NCBI RefSeq assembly: GCF_002954725.1
Contig: NZ_MSCQ01000002.1
Span: forward strand, 634,656 to 698,655
Length of the DNA: 64,000 nt
Direction: 5' to 3'
Source: Photobacterium phosphoreum
GTDB lineage: Bacteria; Pseudomonadota; Gammaproteobacteria; Enterobacterales; Vibrionaceae
Shown: positions 45,525-53,351 of the stretch, piece after piece
Layout of the letters: every line of letters begins with the position of its first letter
How positions within the stretch are numbered: the first letter of the stretch is position 1
The notes under the pieces: generated by a model
Told to the model about the DNA's origin: nothing
The model's database searches: none
Seen by the model: only the letters and a program-made list of their open reading frames with translations
Position numbers and translations under genes: made by a program

Positions 45525-46211
45525 CTATCTCTTTTTGAAGTCGTTCAACATAATGACATTACTCATATCAATCGGCTGGCTTTCCTGTGCCCACTGTTGC
45601 CATTGACTCAAAAATTCTTGATTTGAAAAAAAGTGCGACTTCTTGTGTTTACTATTACGAGGGAATTGACCTGCAAATAAGTTAAAACCAATTAGGTCAA
45701 CATCTTCAAGCAACATGCCATCCTCATAGCTGTGGCGTTCAAGGTGCCAAAACACGTCATTGAGATGAGCTTGGACACTACGATCACTACGAGGGTGGAA
45801 CGCATAGCTATTCACTTCTCTGTCGTAATGAACAATACAGTGTTCGATCTCGATGGTATCAATACCACTTTCATTAGCTAAGGTGTGAAAACATGTCTTT
45901 AGCATTGACTCAAAAGTGTTGAGAAACTGATAAATATCACCTTTTTTACCTGCAAGTAGCGTGATACAAAAACGGCTTTGATAGTCCATTACCATTAGGT
46001 ATTTTTTGCGCTTGATAGATACGCAATGAAGCACCCATTGCCATTGAAATCCACCATATTGGTCTGCCTCAACATCGTTTGGAAATACGGGCGTTTCAAT
46101 CGACTCTGCGATACTTTTATGTGGAGCAGGTTCAAGATCTGAGACTTTCTCACCTTTACGAGTCACCGTAAAAAAATCCACGGCGGCTTTGGTACAGTTA
46201 AAAACTAACAT
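45525..46211 (-). CDS. DUF6933-like protein of unknown function
   Basis: 228 residues. The N-terminal part (MLVFNCTKAAVDFF, then WQWVLHCVSIKRKKYLMVMD and SRFCITLLAGKKG) resembles DUF6933 proteins, in which a short strand pair surrounds a conserved aromatic core. The C-terminal half holds YDREVNSYAFHPRSDRSVQAH and VDLIGFNLFAGQFPRN. It is soluble. The function is unknown; related genes are frequent in mobile regions. Its start overlaps the stop of the DUF1016 remnant upstream. Confidence 0.65.
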   Translation of the reverse strand: MLVFNCTKAAVDFFTVTRKGEKVSDLEPAPHKSIAESIETPVFPNDVEADQYGGFQWQWVLHCVSIKRKKYLMVMDYQSRFCITLLAGKKGDIYQFLNTFESMLKTCFHTLANESGIDTIEIEHCIVHYDREVNSYAFHPRSDRSVQAHLNDVFWHLERHSYEDGMLLEDVDLIGFNLFAGQFPRNSKHKKSHFFSNQEFLSQWQQWAQESQPIDMSNVIMLNDFKKR

Positions 46212-46399
46212 TAATTATCACCTAGCATTGATAACAGCAACAATTCGTGACGCACTGCGTCACAATTTGGATAAGCTAAATAAAACAAACGCATATTAGA
46301 GCAATCAAACCCTTTACAAAATTCTTTAGTAAATGAGGTTGAATATAGCAAAGAGGGTATCGTCATGTGCCATGTCTTTTGTTTCAATATTAAAAACAT
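46209..46399 (-). pseudogene. Remnant of a DUF1016 (YhcG/PDDEXK nuclease family) gene
   Basis: A 62-codon fragment. YSTSFTKEFCKGFDCSNMRL and FYLAYPNCDAVRHEL match the N-terminal helical region of DUF1016 proteins (typically LTxEFGKGF..NLR.MRxFYLxF...DALRHEL). A few residues in NLRxMR are missing. The upstream side stops at repeat copy G (46401), and everything after RHEL, including the nuclease domain, is absent. It is almost certainly non-functional. Confidence 0.72.
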
Positions 46400-46400
46400 A

Positions 46401-46515
46401 GAACAGCCATATCTTTACTTTAAAAACTCAACACGCTGTGAGTAAATTATCTATCAACCTCACAATCATTCTCTATTAGGAATGACAGTATCTAAGCAAA
46501 AAGTTATGGGTGTCC
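46401..46515 (+). mobile_element. Accessory-region repeat, copy G (divergent centre)
   Basis: Left end GAACAGCCATATCTTTAC and right end AAGTTATGGGTGTCC (ending 46515) are intact, but the centre is short and the hairpin reduced to traces (ATTCTCTATTAGGAATGAC). It sits at the broken end of the DUF1016 remnant. Confidence 0.78.
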
Positions 46516-46582
46516 AGTATTACTATAAATTTAGGTAATTATACTCAGTTATGTATATTGAATAATGATGTAAGTAACACTT

Positions 46583-46659
46583 TATGGGAATGACGAAATT
46601 TGGACACGGGCATGTGTTGTTGAGAATGGCAGCAACAAGATAAAAAGTTATGGGTGTCC
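46583..46659 (+). mobile_element. Accessory-region repeat, copy H (right half only)
   Basis: Starts in the hairpin arm (GGGAATGACG) and runs through GGACACGGGCATGTGTTGTTGAG to the right end ATGGGTGTCC at 46650-46659, followed by ATTCTTTTTT. The left half is absent. Confidence 0.83.
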
Positions 46660-46688
46660 ATTCTTTTTTAAAAGAAGCCAACGAAAAT

Positions 46689-46734
46689 AAAAGCCAATAC
46701 CTTATTCACTTTCGACTAAGAGTATTGGCTTTAT
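46689..46734 (-). terminator. Terminator of the D,D-carboxypeptidase gene
   Basis: AAGCCAATAC pairs with GTATTGGCTT around a loop with further pairing (CTTA/TAAG). The minus-strand T-rich run lies at the 46680s. Confidence 0.75.
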
Positions 46735-46766
46735 TCGTATGGTAGCTGTTGCGATTATTTTAAAGT

Positions 46767-48146
46767 TTACAGACTGTAAGATGCTAGCAAGTTATGGAAA
46801 TACAGTGAGATACTTGCCCAGGTTCGAGTGAACCAGCCGCCTTGTTGAACGCTGTTGAGCGCGACAAGTGACTCAGTTTTAATAACTTGGTCTTTGTAGG
46901 TCACGGTAATTTCGCCTAATTTTTCACCCTTATCAACCGGTGCTTTGATATCACGGTCAATTTGAAGCTTAGTCACCAGACCTTTCTCATCAACACTGGA
47001 AGGAATAACCAAGGTTAGTGACTTCTCAAGGCCTAAAGAGACCGTATTTTGCTGTCCTCCCCAAACCTTTTGTTCAGAAAGTTTACTGTTTGCCGCATAT
47101 AAGCTGTCTTGTTTGAAGAAGTGGAAGCCGTAATTGAATAGTGCCTTACTTTGAGCGGCAACATCATTCAGTGATTTGGTGCCTAGAACAACGCCAACCA
47201 ACTTCATTGGGTTATTTGGTATCTCAGCAGAGCTTACCAGTGAATATCCCGCAGCTTCTGTACTGCCTGTTTTCATGCCAGTCGCATATTGATAAGTGAA
47301 CAATAAGCGATTGAAATTTGGTTGGCGGATATGATTGTATTCAAAATACTTTTGACTGAAAAAATGAAAGTATTGAGGGTAATCATTCATGATGTGCTGT
47401 CCAAGCAGCCCTAGATCATAAGCGGTTGAGAAATGTGCTGGTGCTGGCAAGCCCATGACAGTGGTGAAGTGGGTATTGTGCATGCCAAGCTTAACAGCAG
47501 TCGCGTTCATCATTGCAACGAATGAAGATTGCGAGCCAGCTACGTAATTTGCCAAAGTAACAGCGGCATCATTGCCCGATTCAACAAGCATACCTGAGAT
47601 AAGATCTTTCACTGAAACAAAAGAGCCAGGCTTTAAGAACATTCTTGAACCACCTGTGCGCCATGCGACTTCTGGCACTTGTACTTTTGAATCTAGTGAA
47701 ATTACACCGGCGGCCAGTTTTTGCTCAACAATGTACATTAGCATTAACTTGGTGGTGCTGGCTGGTGCCATACGCATGTTGGCATCGTTAGCGGCAATAA
47801 TCTGTCCGGTGTTAGCATCCATTAAAATGAAAGCGCGTGCTTCAACTTGAGGCGAGAATACTCCTGCCTGAGTCCATTTTTGCACCAGCGTTTCAGGGAT
47901 CCCATTATTGCTACCAGCTTCTACGGGTGCAGAAGGCACTTGTATATTTTCTGGAATACTTGTTTTTACGTCGATAGCACCGAAGCTATTGAGTGGCGCT
48001 TGAGCTTCTTTGTATTGCGTTGCCGCGAAGTAATCACTATTAGGCATAGTGTTCGTTACATCGTTGTTAGGTGTAGCAAATACTGTACTGGAGGTAAATA
48101 ATGCAGCGATAGTTGCTGCTAAGGAAAGCTGTTTGATTATTGTCAT
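46767..48146 (-). CDS. D-alanyl-D-alanine carboxypeptidase, PBP5 (DacA/DacC) type
   Basis: 459 residues, longer than the usual 400. Signal peptide 1-24; then about 70 extra residues before the peptidase S11 domain (about 95-330). The three penicillin-binding motifs are STTK (about 130), SGN (about 191) and KTGS (about 294). A PBP5 C-terminal beta domain follows (about 350-435) and an amphipathic end (WFTRTWASISLYFHNLLAS) that should attach to the membrane. It trims the terminal D-Ala from peptidoglycan peptides. Its place in the accessory region suggests an extra paralogue of the core dacA. Confidence 0.9.
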   Translation of the reverse strand: MTIIKQLSLAATIAALFTSSTVFATPNNDVTNTMPNSDYFAATQYKEAQAPLNSFGAIDVKTSIPENIQVPSAPVEAGSNNGIPETLVQKWTQAGVFSPQVEARAFILMDANTGQIIAANDANMRMAPASTTKLMLMYIVEQKLAAGVISLDSKVQVPEVAWRTGGSRMFLKPGSFVSVKDLISGMLVESGNDAAVTLANYVAGSQSSFVAMMNATAVKLGMHNTHFTTVMGLPAPAHFSTAYDLGLLGQHIMNDYPQYFHFFSQKYFEYNHIRQPNFNRLLFTYQYATGMKTGSTEAAGYSLVSSAEIPNNPMKLVGVVLGTKSLNDVAAQSKALFNYGFHFFKQDSLYAANSKLSEQKVWGGQQNTVSLGLEKSLTLVIPSSVDEKGLVTKLQIDRDIKAPVDKGEKLGEITVTYKDQVIKTESLVALNSVQQGGWFTRTWASISLYFHNLLASYSL

Positions 48147-48569
48147 AAGAGTATTTAATTTACAGTTACTTACTAAAAATGCGATATAAAAAAGCGACTA
48201 GATAAGATACTGACCTCGCTGAGTAATTAATGCCCTGCAGAGTCTATCCATCACTACCACAAAAATGGTAAGTGCTTTTCCGTTCTTGATCAGCGTTACA
48301 ATGACTTTGGTTACAGGTCATATTTCTATAATGATGTCCCGATCATTATGCGTATGTAACCTAAATCCCGTTGATAGCTATAACTAAATGATGGTGCTTT
48401 GTGGGTTATAGCCCTCGTATATTGTCTGCTTCCATCTTACCAGCAGATCCATTATAGAAACCTGAACAGTAATGATGTTTATACCGCATAAAATTCAGAA
48501 AGTAATTCTTTTTAGCGATAGCTTAAGTTTTGTCGAAACATTGGACACGAAACATGGACACGAAACATT
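48147..48569. promoter_or_regulatory. Upstream region of the D,D-carboxypeptidase gene
   Basis: About 420 bp with no gene. Near 48535-48570 there are three imperfect tandem copies of CGAAACATTGGACA leading into repeat copy I. Confidence 0.4.
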
Positions 48570-48640
48570 GGACAGCCATATATTTTTGAAAATAAAAGAA
48601 CGAGGGCATTCACTTGTAGGGAATGACGAAGTTTGAACAC
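48570..48640 (+). mobile_element. Accessory-region repeat, copy I (heavily reduced)
   Basis: Left end GGACAGCCATATATTTTT at 48570, then only part of the centre (GAGGGCATTCACTTGTAGGGAATGACG). The right end is lost 8 bp before the stop of the serine hydrolase gene. Confidence 0.78.
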
Positions 48641-48648
48641 TGGCAGGT

Positions 48649-49989
48649 TCACTTTTCACGATCTTTATTCAACAGATACTTTGCTACCGCTTGATAAGCA
48701 GGCAGCGAAGTTGGATCAATCTTCGAGTTTGCTGCCGAAGGAAAAGATGAGAACCGTACAATAACCATTTCAGCGGTCGGATCGACATATATAGTCTGTC
48801 CATGTACACCACGAGCCGCGAAAGCACCGTGTTCATTGTGCATAACCCACCACATACTGTGGTAACTGCCACCTTCAAGCGTTTTGTACCCTGCCGCTGC
48901 AAACGCTTTTTTATCGCCACCAGCTTGTATATTTTCTACCACCTTGCTGGGAAACAATTGCTGCCCATTGATCTTTCCACCATTTAGCATTAATTGACCA
49001 ATGCGCCCCATGTCACGTAAGCCAGCACTGATCCCACCGCCAGCAAAAGGAACACCTTTGGCATCTACCGTCATATAACCATCTTGCTCTGCGCCCATTT
49101 TCATCCAGATCCGCTCCGACAGTAGGCTTGTCATATCCTTTCCTGTGACTTTGGAGATAATCCAACCTAACGTATCCGAATTAACCGTTTTATAACCGAA
49201 AACTTCACCATGATTAATGGTGTCCTTTTTCAGCGTTTGTAGATACTCAAAATAACCATTAGGACCTTTGTCGCCACTCGGTTTTGGCAGAGGACTTGCC
49301 GCCTTTGAATACACCCAGATATCCGCATTGGGATCGGCATAGTCTTCGCTATACTTCAGTGATGTGGTCATATCCATAACCTGTCTCACCGTCGCACTGC
49401 CAAACGCACTGTTCTTGAGCTCTGGAATAATAGTGTCAACTTTGGCGGTAGAATCGAGCTTCCCTTCGACAACAAGAATTTCAGCAAGTAGCCCGGTAAG
49501 AGACTTGGTCATTGACATTGCAGCATGTTTACCCCTCTCGTTAAGACAACCAGAGTATGTTTCATAAACGATCTGACCCTTATGAAGAATGAGCATTCCA
49601 TCGGTGTAATTAGCCGATAATGATGCCTTCCAAGTCATCGTTTTATCACTGCCGAGCGGCTGAAACGTCACGGTATCGATACTGCTATCTAAGGCATAGG
49701 TCATCGGAACTGGCGCACCAAGCCCTCTACTTATCTCTTTGGTAGGCATAAGCTCACGAATGTGGCAGACCGTCCAGCGCATCTTCGGAAAACTGAAGAA
49801 ATCTGATTCAGGTTGCATGATCAGTTTATCTTTTGGTATAGGAAACCCTTGCATCCAACCGAGCTTGATGGGTTCGGAATCACTGGCACTGAGAGGAACC
49901 GACGATCCCTCACTCGCCCAAAGATTAGAAGCAAAGGTGGTAGCACAAACAGCAAGGGTGACAGCGACTCTAGTAGTTAAAGACGACAT
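48649..49989 (-). CDS. Secreted serine hydrolase of the beta-lactamase/penicillin-binding family
   Basis: 446 residues. Signal peptide 1-25. The catalytic Ser-x-x-Lys is SMTK (about 160), in AAMSMTKSLTG. The second motif is YKTVNSD (about 267), and the HGQT segment near 395 corresponds to the third motif. This pattern is closest to class C beta-lactamase-like esterases such as 6-aminohexanoate-dimer hydrolase. The substrate is unknown: an ester, amide or oligomer. Its start overlaps the end of the barrel gene by 20 bp, so the two are co-translated. Base composition is more GC-rich than its neighbours, suggesting transfer. Confidence 0.85.
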   Translation of the reverse strand: MSSLTTRVAVTLAVCATTFASNLWASEGSSVPLSASDSEPIKLGWMQGFPIPKDKLIMQPESDFFSFPKMRWTVCHIRELMPTKEISRGLGAPVPMTYALDSSIDTVTFQPLGSDKTMTWKASLSANYTDGMLILHKGQIVYETYSGCLNERGKHAAMSMTKSLTGLLAEILVVEGKLDSTAKVDTIIPELKNSAFGSATVRQVMDMTTSLKYSEDYADPNADIWVYSKAASPLPKPSGDKGPNGYFEYLQTLKKDTINHGEVFGYKTVNSDTLGWIISKVTGKDMTSLLSERIWMKMGAEQDGYMTVDAKGVPFAGGGISAGLRDMGRIGQLMLNGGKINGQQLFPSKVVENIQAGGDKKAFAAAGYKTLEGGSYHSMWWVMHNEHGAFAARGVHGQTIYVDPTAEMVIVRFSSFPSAANSKIDPTSLPAYQAVAKYLLNKDREK

Positions 49990-51508
49990 TAATGAATCCT
50001 CCTATCCAATTGGGTGCATTTCCGCCAGCGGCACCTGTAATGCCAGCCCCCGGAATGGAAATACTTAATCCTGCAGTGAGATAAACGTTAGGTGTGACAA
50101 CACGATTGTATTCAAGAAAAAAATCATCTGATAGATGGGCATTGGTGACACCTGAAACCACGGACGATAATCCATTTGAGAAGTCTAGCCGAGTCGCTTG
50201 TCCAAATTGCAATGGGCTTCGAAGCTCAACCGCGCGAACATGGGCATAACGCAAAGTGATAGTATCTTGCATTGTCGGCGTGATGCGAACACTGAGATTG
50301 TGTGACTGCACATTTGAATTAATAAAAACCATCGCCGACTTTGAACCTGTTGCCCAAGTGCTTGGTGAACCATCGTAATAAAGTGGGTCGAAACGCTCGA
50401 TGCGAGAAGTATTTGGATTATCGCCAGAGAAGATCTGGTACGAGTAACCCAAAGTAGGTCGCCATGAATAACGCGTGAAAACATACTCGGATTTGATACG
50501 CCCTCCCCAAGCACGAAGGTTAATGCGGTCGTTCCACTCATAAGTGACATCAAGCGCTAAACTTAAGTTACTCAGATCACCACCAACACGCTCTTTTTTG
50601 CCATAGAAGTTTACTGCGTTCAATTTGGCACGAGCATCAGCAATAATCGTTGGTGTCCCCACTCCACTGGGAGCGGCCTTGGGATAAGCAGCCTTCGACT
50701 TAATAACATGGATATAAGTCAATCCTGTGTAGCTGCCATCCTCGCCATCCCAACGTAGATCTATGCCATTGAACAGATTCTTGGTGTCGTTGGACGGTAT
50801 CTCATTAGGGGCAAGATAAAAGGCTGTCGCTTTAATGCCACTTCCCGTTAATTGCACGATAGCGGCTTTTCCCCATGCTTCTCGAGGACCAAACTTAAGG
50901 GCGCCGCGCTCAAAGCCATCGGAACCACCGTTAGCAATTAGCATTCCTGTACCCAATTTGAGCATACGAGGTCCGAACGAGGCTTCGATATTCCACTCAT
51001 CCGTTAACGTTGTTCGATAGCCGAGGTATATTTCCTCTATAGTGACACTGCCAATATTACTGGCAGCAAACGCGTCCGTCCCTGCGGTATAAGAAGCCAC
51101 TGCTGAAACTTTACCAAACCAACTGGAGTGTGGTGAGATATGCCGTTCAAAACTGATACCAGGTTCAGTGTAGATTTCTAACCAATTTTCGTCTGAGTCA
51201 AATTCAATGTTGCCCGTCGCCAATTCAGCAAGATCCCAAAAAAGATTTCGTTCAGCGACGGCATTTACACCGAATTGAAAATGACCACGCACTGTCAAAT
51301 CTTGCGAGTCAAAAAATAACATCGGATCAGACTCGCTCGGCGGTGACTCGATGGTTTCTGCTGATACTGGCGAGCCTAAAGAGATGATTCCTGCCGATAT
51401 TACGACAAGCAGAGCAGTATGAATAATGGGGTTATTCTGTCGAAAACGGAAAAGAGTGGCTTGTTTATTCGGGCGGTGCAGAGCGCGTATATTACAGTTA
51501 CAATGCAT
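49970..51508 (-). CDS. Outer-membrane beta-barrel protein, alginate-export-like
   Basis: 512 residues. The signal peptide is at about 28-50, after an unusually long basic N-terminus. The rest is a series of amphipathic beta-strands (for example LTVRGHFQFGVNAVAERNLF, IEASFGPRMLKLGTG and LSVRITPTMQDTITLRYAHV) ending in an aromatic residue (FNVVFNY), as expected for a barrel inserted by Bam. The pattern resembles the alginate export (AlgE-like) porins. Paired with a secreted hydrolase, it may import or export an oligomer or its breakdown product. It is the first gene of the operon. The region is GC-richer than the surroundings. Confidence 0.75.
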   Translation of the reverse strand: MHCNCNIRALHRPNKQATLFRFRQNNPIIHTALLVVISAGIISLGSPVSAETIESPPSESDPMLFFDSQDLTVRGHFQFGVNAVAERNLFWDLAELATGNIEFDSDENWLEIYTEPGISFERHISPHSSWFGKVSAVASYTAGTDAFAASNIGSVTIEEIYLGYRTTLTDEWNIEASFGPRMLKLGTGMLIANGGSDGFERGALKFGPREAWGKAAIVQLTGSGIKATAFYLAPNEIPSNDTKNLFNGIDLRWDGEDGSYTGLTYIHVIKSKAAYPKAAPSGVGTPTIIADARAKLNAVNFYGKKERVGGDLSNLSLALDVTYEWNDRINLRAWGGRIKSEYVFTRYSWRPTLGYSYQIFSGDNPNTSRIERFDPLYYDGSPSTWATGSKSAMVFINSNVQSHNLSVRITPTMQDTITLRYAHVRAVELRSPLQFGQATRLDFSNGLSSVVSGVTNAHLSDDFFLEYNRVVTPNVYLTAGLSISIPGAGITGAAGGNAPNWIGGFINVVFNY

Positions 51509-51950
51509 TCGTATTCCTTTGAAACCAATTATTTATCTAGGAAAACACCGCCATAATGAAGTATTAACATGCATATTTATATGATTGCGTTTTTATTAAG
51601 GGTAGCTAATAAATGCTAGAACAGAATTAATTGATTTAAATTCATACTGATTAGGAGTAAAGAAAAGGTAATAGTAAACAGTTCCCAGCGACTTATTTTC
51701 ACGCTGGTATTAATATATTTAAGAAAGATCCATATTAGCCAAATAGCGTATTTATCTGTAGACTACATTTTTGAAATAGTGTGTTCTTTATTTGAATAAC
51801 GTTTACACAAAATAAAAATAATCTTAACTTACTCAACATTTAATCACGCAAAATAACAACATCTCATTATAATTAGTTAACAGTTGATTAATTTAATGCT
51901 AGTAAACCTTAATCGTGCATGAATAAGTCTTTGACTTAATACTACTAAAG
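51509..51950. other. Divergent intergenic region, barrel operon / corA leader
   Basis: About 440 bp of very AT-rich DNA that holds the promoters. No further gene or site recognised. Confidence 0.4.
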
Positions 51951-52269
51951 GAGAATCTAATGTTTCAATAGCGTAACTTGAACCCCTTTACAGTCAGACG
52001 TAACATGCGCACACCATTATTTGAGAGGACACCGCTTTGAACACACCCAGTCGGTACTGGAATGAGATTTTTCCTCGTTAATCTGCCCTCCCTTGCCTTT
52101 GCGCGTGAGTTGGCAATGCTTAACTGCCAGCATGCACAATCCCTTATGTTCATTGCTTCTGTTTAAATCTTATTATTCCAGTTTTGTATTGGTAGATCCT
52201 GTATTTATCAGTGTCAAATCGTGTTTTAAAGTGTTCTTTATATCATCGCCATTAGTGGAGATATGAGAC
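51951..52269 (+). promoter_or_regulatory. Structured leader region of corA with short open frames
   Basis: The region is GC-richer than the flanks. AAAGGAG is followed by a tiny frame ATGTTTCAATAG at 51960. Then come an 11-codon frame from 52004 and a 34-codon frame at 52062-52166 (starting MRFFLVNLPSLAF). Hairpin CCAGTcggtACTGG is at 52047-52060. At 52111-52136 two pairings exclude each other: TGGCA/TGCCA and ATGCT/AGCAT. This is the layout of an attenuator or a leader-peptide switch. CorA in Salmonella has a leader peptide (CorL), but no homology is claimed. Confidence 0.5.
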
Positions 52270-53223
52270 ATGCTGAACGCATACACATTAAACGACCTAC
52301 GTTTACAACGTTTAAATTTAGAAGCTAAAGATCCCATTTCATCAGCATTATGGGTTGATCTCATCGAGCCCAATGAAGCAGAACGAGAGCGCGTTCAACA
52401 AGAACTAGGTCAAGGCCTTGCTACTCGCCCAGAACTAGAAGACATTGAGGCCAGTGCGCGTTTTTTTGAAGATGAAGATGGCTTACATATTCACTCATTC
52501 TTTTATTTTGAAGATCTGGAAGATTATGTAAGTAATGCGACGGTTGCTTTTACTATTCGTGATGGGCGCTTATTTACCTTACGCGAACGTGAATTGCCAG
52601 CCTTTCGTCTTTATCGTATGCGTGCGCGTACACAGCGTTTACAACAAGGCAATGCTTATGAATTACTGCTCGATCTCTTTGAAACAAAAATAGAGCAACT
52701 TGCCGATGTTATTGAAGATATTTACAGCGAACTAGAATCGATAGGTAAAACCATTTTAGGTGGTAATAAACCGGGTGCTAATTTTGATCAAGCTTTATCG
52801 CATCTAGCAAAGCAAGAAGATGCGGGATGGAAAATTCGCTTATGTCTTATGGATACTCAACGAGCATTAAGCTTTTTAGTCCGTAAAGCACGTTTACCCG
52901 AAATTGAATTAGAACAAGCGCGTGAAGTCTTACGCGATATTGACTCTTTGTTACCACATAATGAATCTTTATTCCAAAAGGTTAACTTCCTGATGGATGC
53001 GGCAATGGGCTTTATTAATATTGAGCAAAACCGCATTATTAAAATCTTCTCAGTTGTATCTGTGGTATTCCTTCCGCCAACATTGGTTGCCTCTAGCTAC
53101 GGAATGAACTTTAAGTTTATGCCTGAACTTCATTGGGAGCTCGGCTACCCCTATGCACTAGGGCTGATGGTCTTAGCTGGTTTTGCACCTTACCTCTTTT
53201 TCAAACGTAAAGGCTGGTTATAA
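52270..53223 (+). CDS. corA: CorA magnesium/cobalt transporter
   Basis: 317 residues, the standard length. A large N-terminal cytoplasmic domain (1-255) with long helices (stalk about 170-255) is followed by two C-terminal transmembrane helices, with the signature [11 protein letters not shown] between them (about 277-287) at the pore mouth. It forms a pentameric channel for magnesium. The ATG has GGAG nine bases upstream. A bidirectional terminator follows, shared with the chitinase gene. A long leader upstream may regulate it. Confidence 0.95.
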   Translation: MLNAYTLNDLRLQRLNLEAKDPISSALWVDLIEPNEAERERVQQELGQGLATRPELEDIEASARFFEDEDGLHIHSFFYFEDLEDYVSNATVAFTIRDGRLFTLRERELPAFRLYRMRARTQRLQQGNAYELLLDLFETKIEQLADVIEDIYSELESIGKTILGGNKPGANFDQALSHLAKQEDAGWKIRLCLMDTQRALSFLVRKARLPEIELEQAREVLRDIDSLLPHNESLFQKVNFLMDAAMGFINIEQNRIIKIFSVVSVVFLPPTLVASSYGMNFKFMPELHWELGYPYALGLMVLAGFAPYLFFKRKGWL

Positions 53224-53273
53224 GCCGCTTTACTTTACGCGAGAAATGCTAACTCTATCCCTACGTCAAATAA

Positions 53274-53312
53274 CAAAAAGCCCATAACGTTAGTCGCTAT
53301 GGGCTTTGTTTA
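53274..53312. terminator. Bidirectional terminator, corA / chitinase
   Basis: AAAAAGCCCATA pairs with TATGGGCTTT around ACGTTAGTCGC. Confidence 0.88.
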
Positions 53313-53351
53313 TTTAACGTTGAACATTATTATTTAGCAATAATGTCGCTG

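Noticed and set aside
37109..48640. Chromosomal integron with attC sites
   Set aside because: No integron integrase is present, the repeats lack the RYYYAAC and GTTRRRY core pair, and their ends are inverted GGACA repeats; one copy is reversed relative to the others.
37109..48640. CRISPR array
   Set aside because: Repeats are about 100-220 bp, separated by whole genes, and vary in length; no cas genes are present.
51965..52153. 62-codon minus-strand frame in the corA leader (ends GFKLRY)
   Set aside because: It opens opposite a GC-richer structured leader and has no ribosome site; more likely a by-product of the leader sequence.
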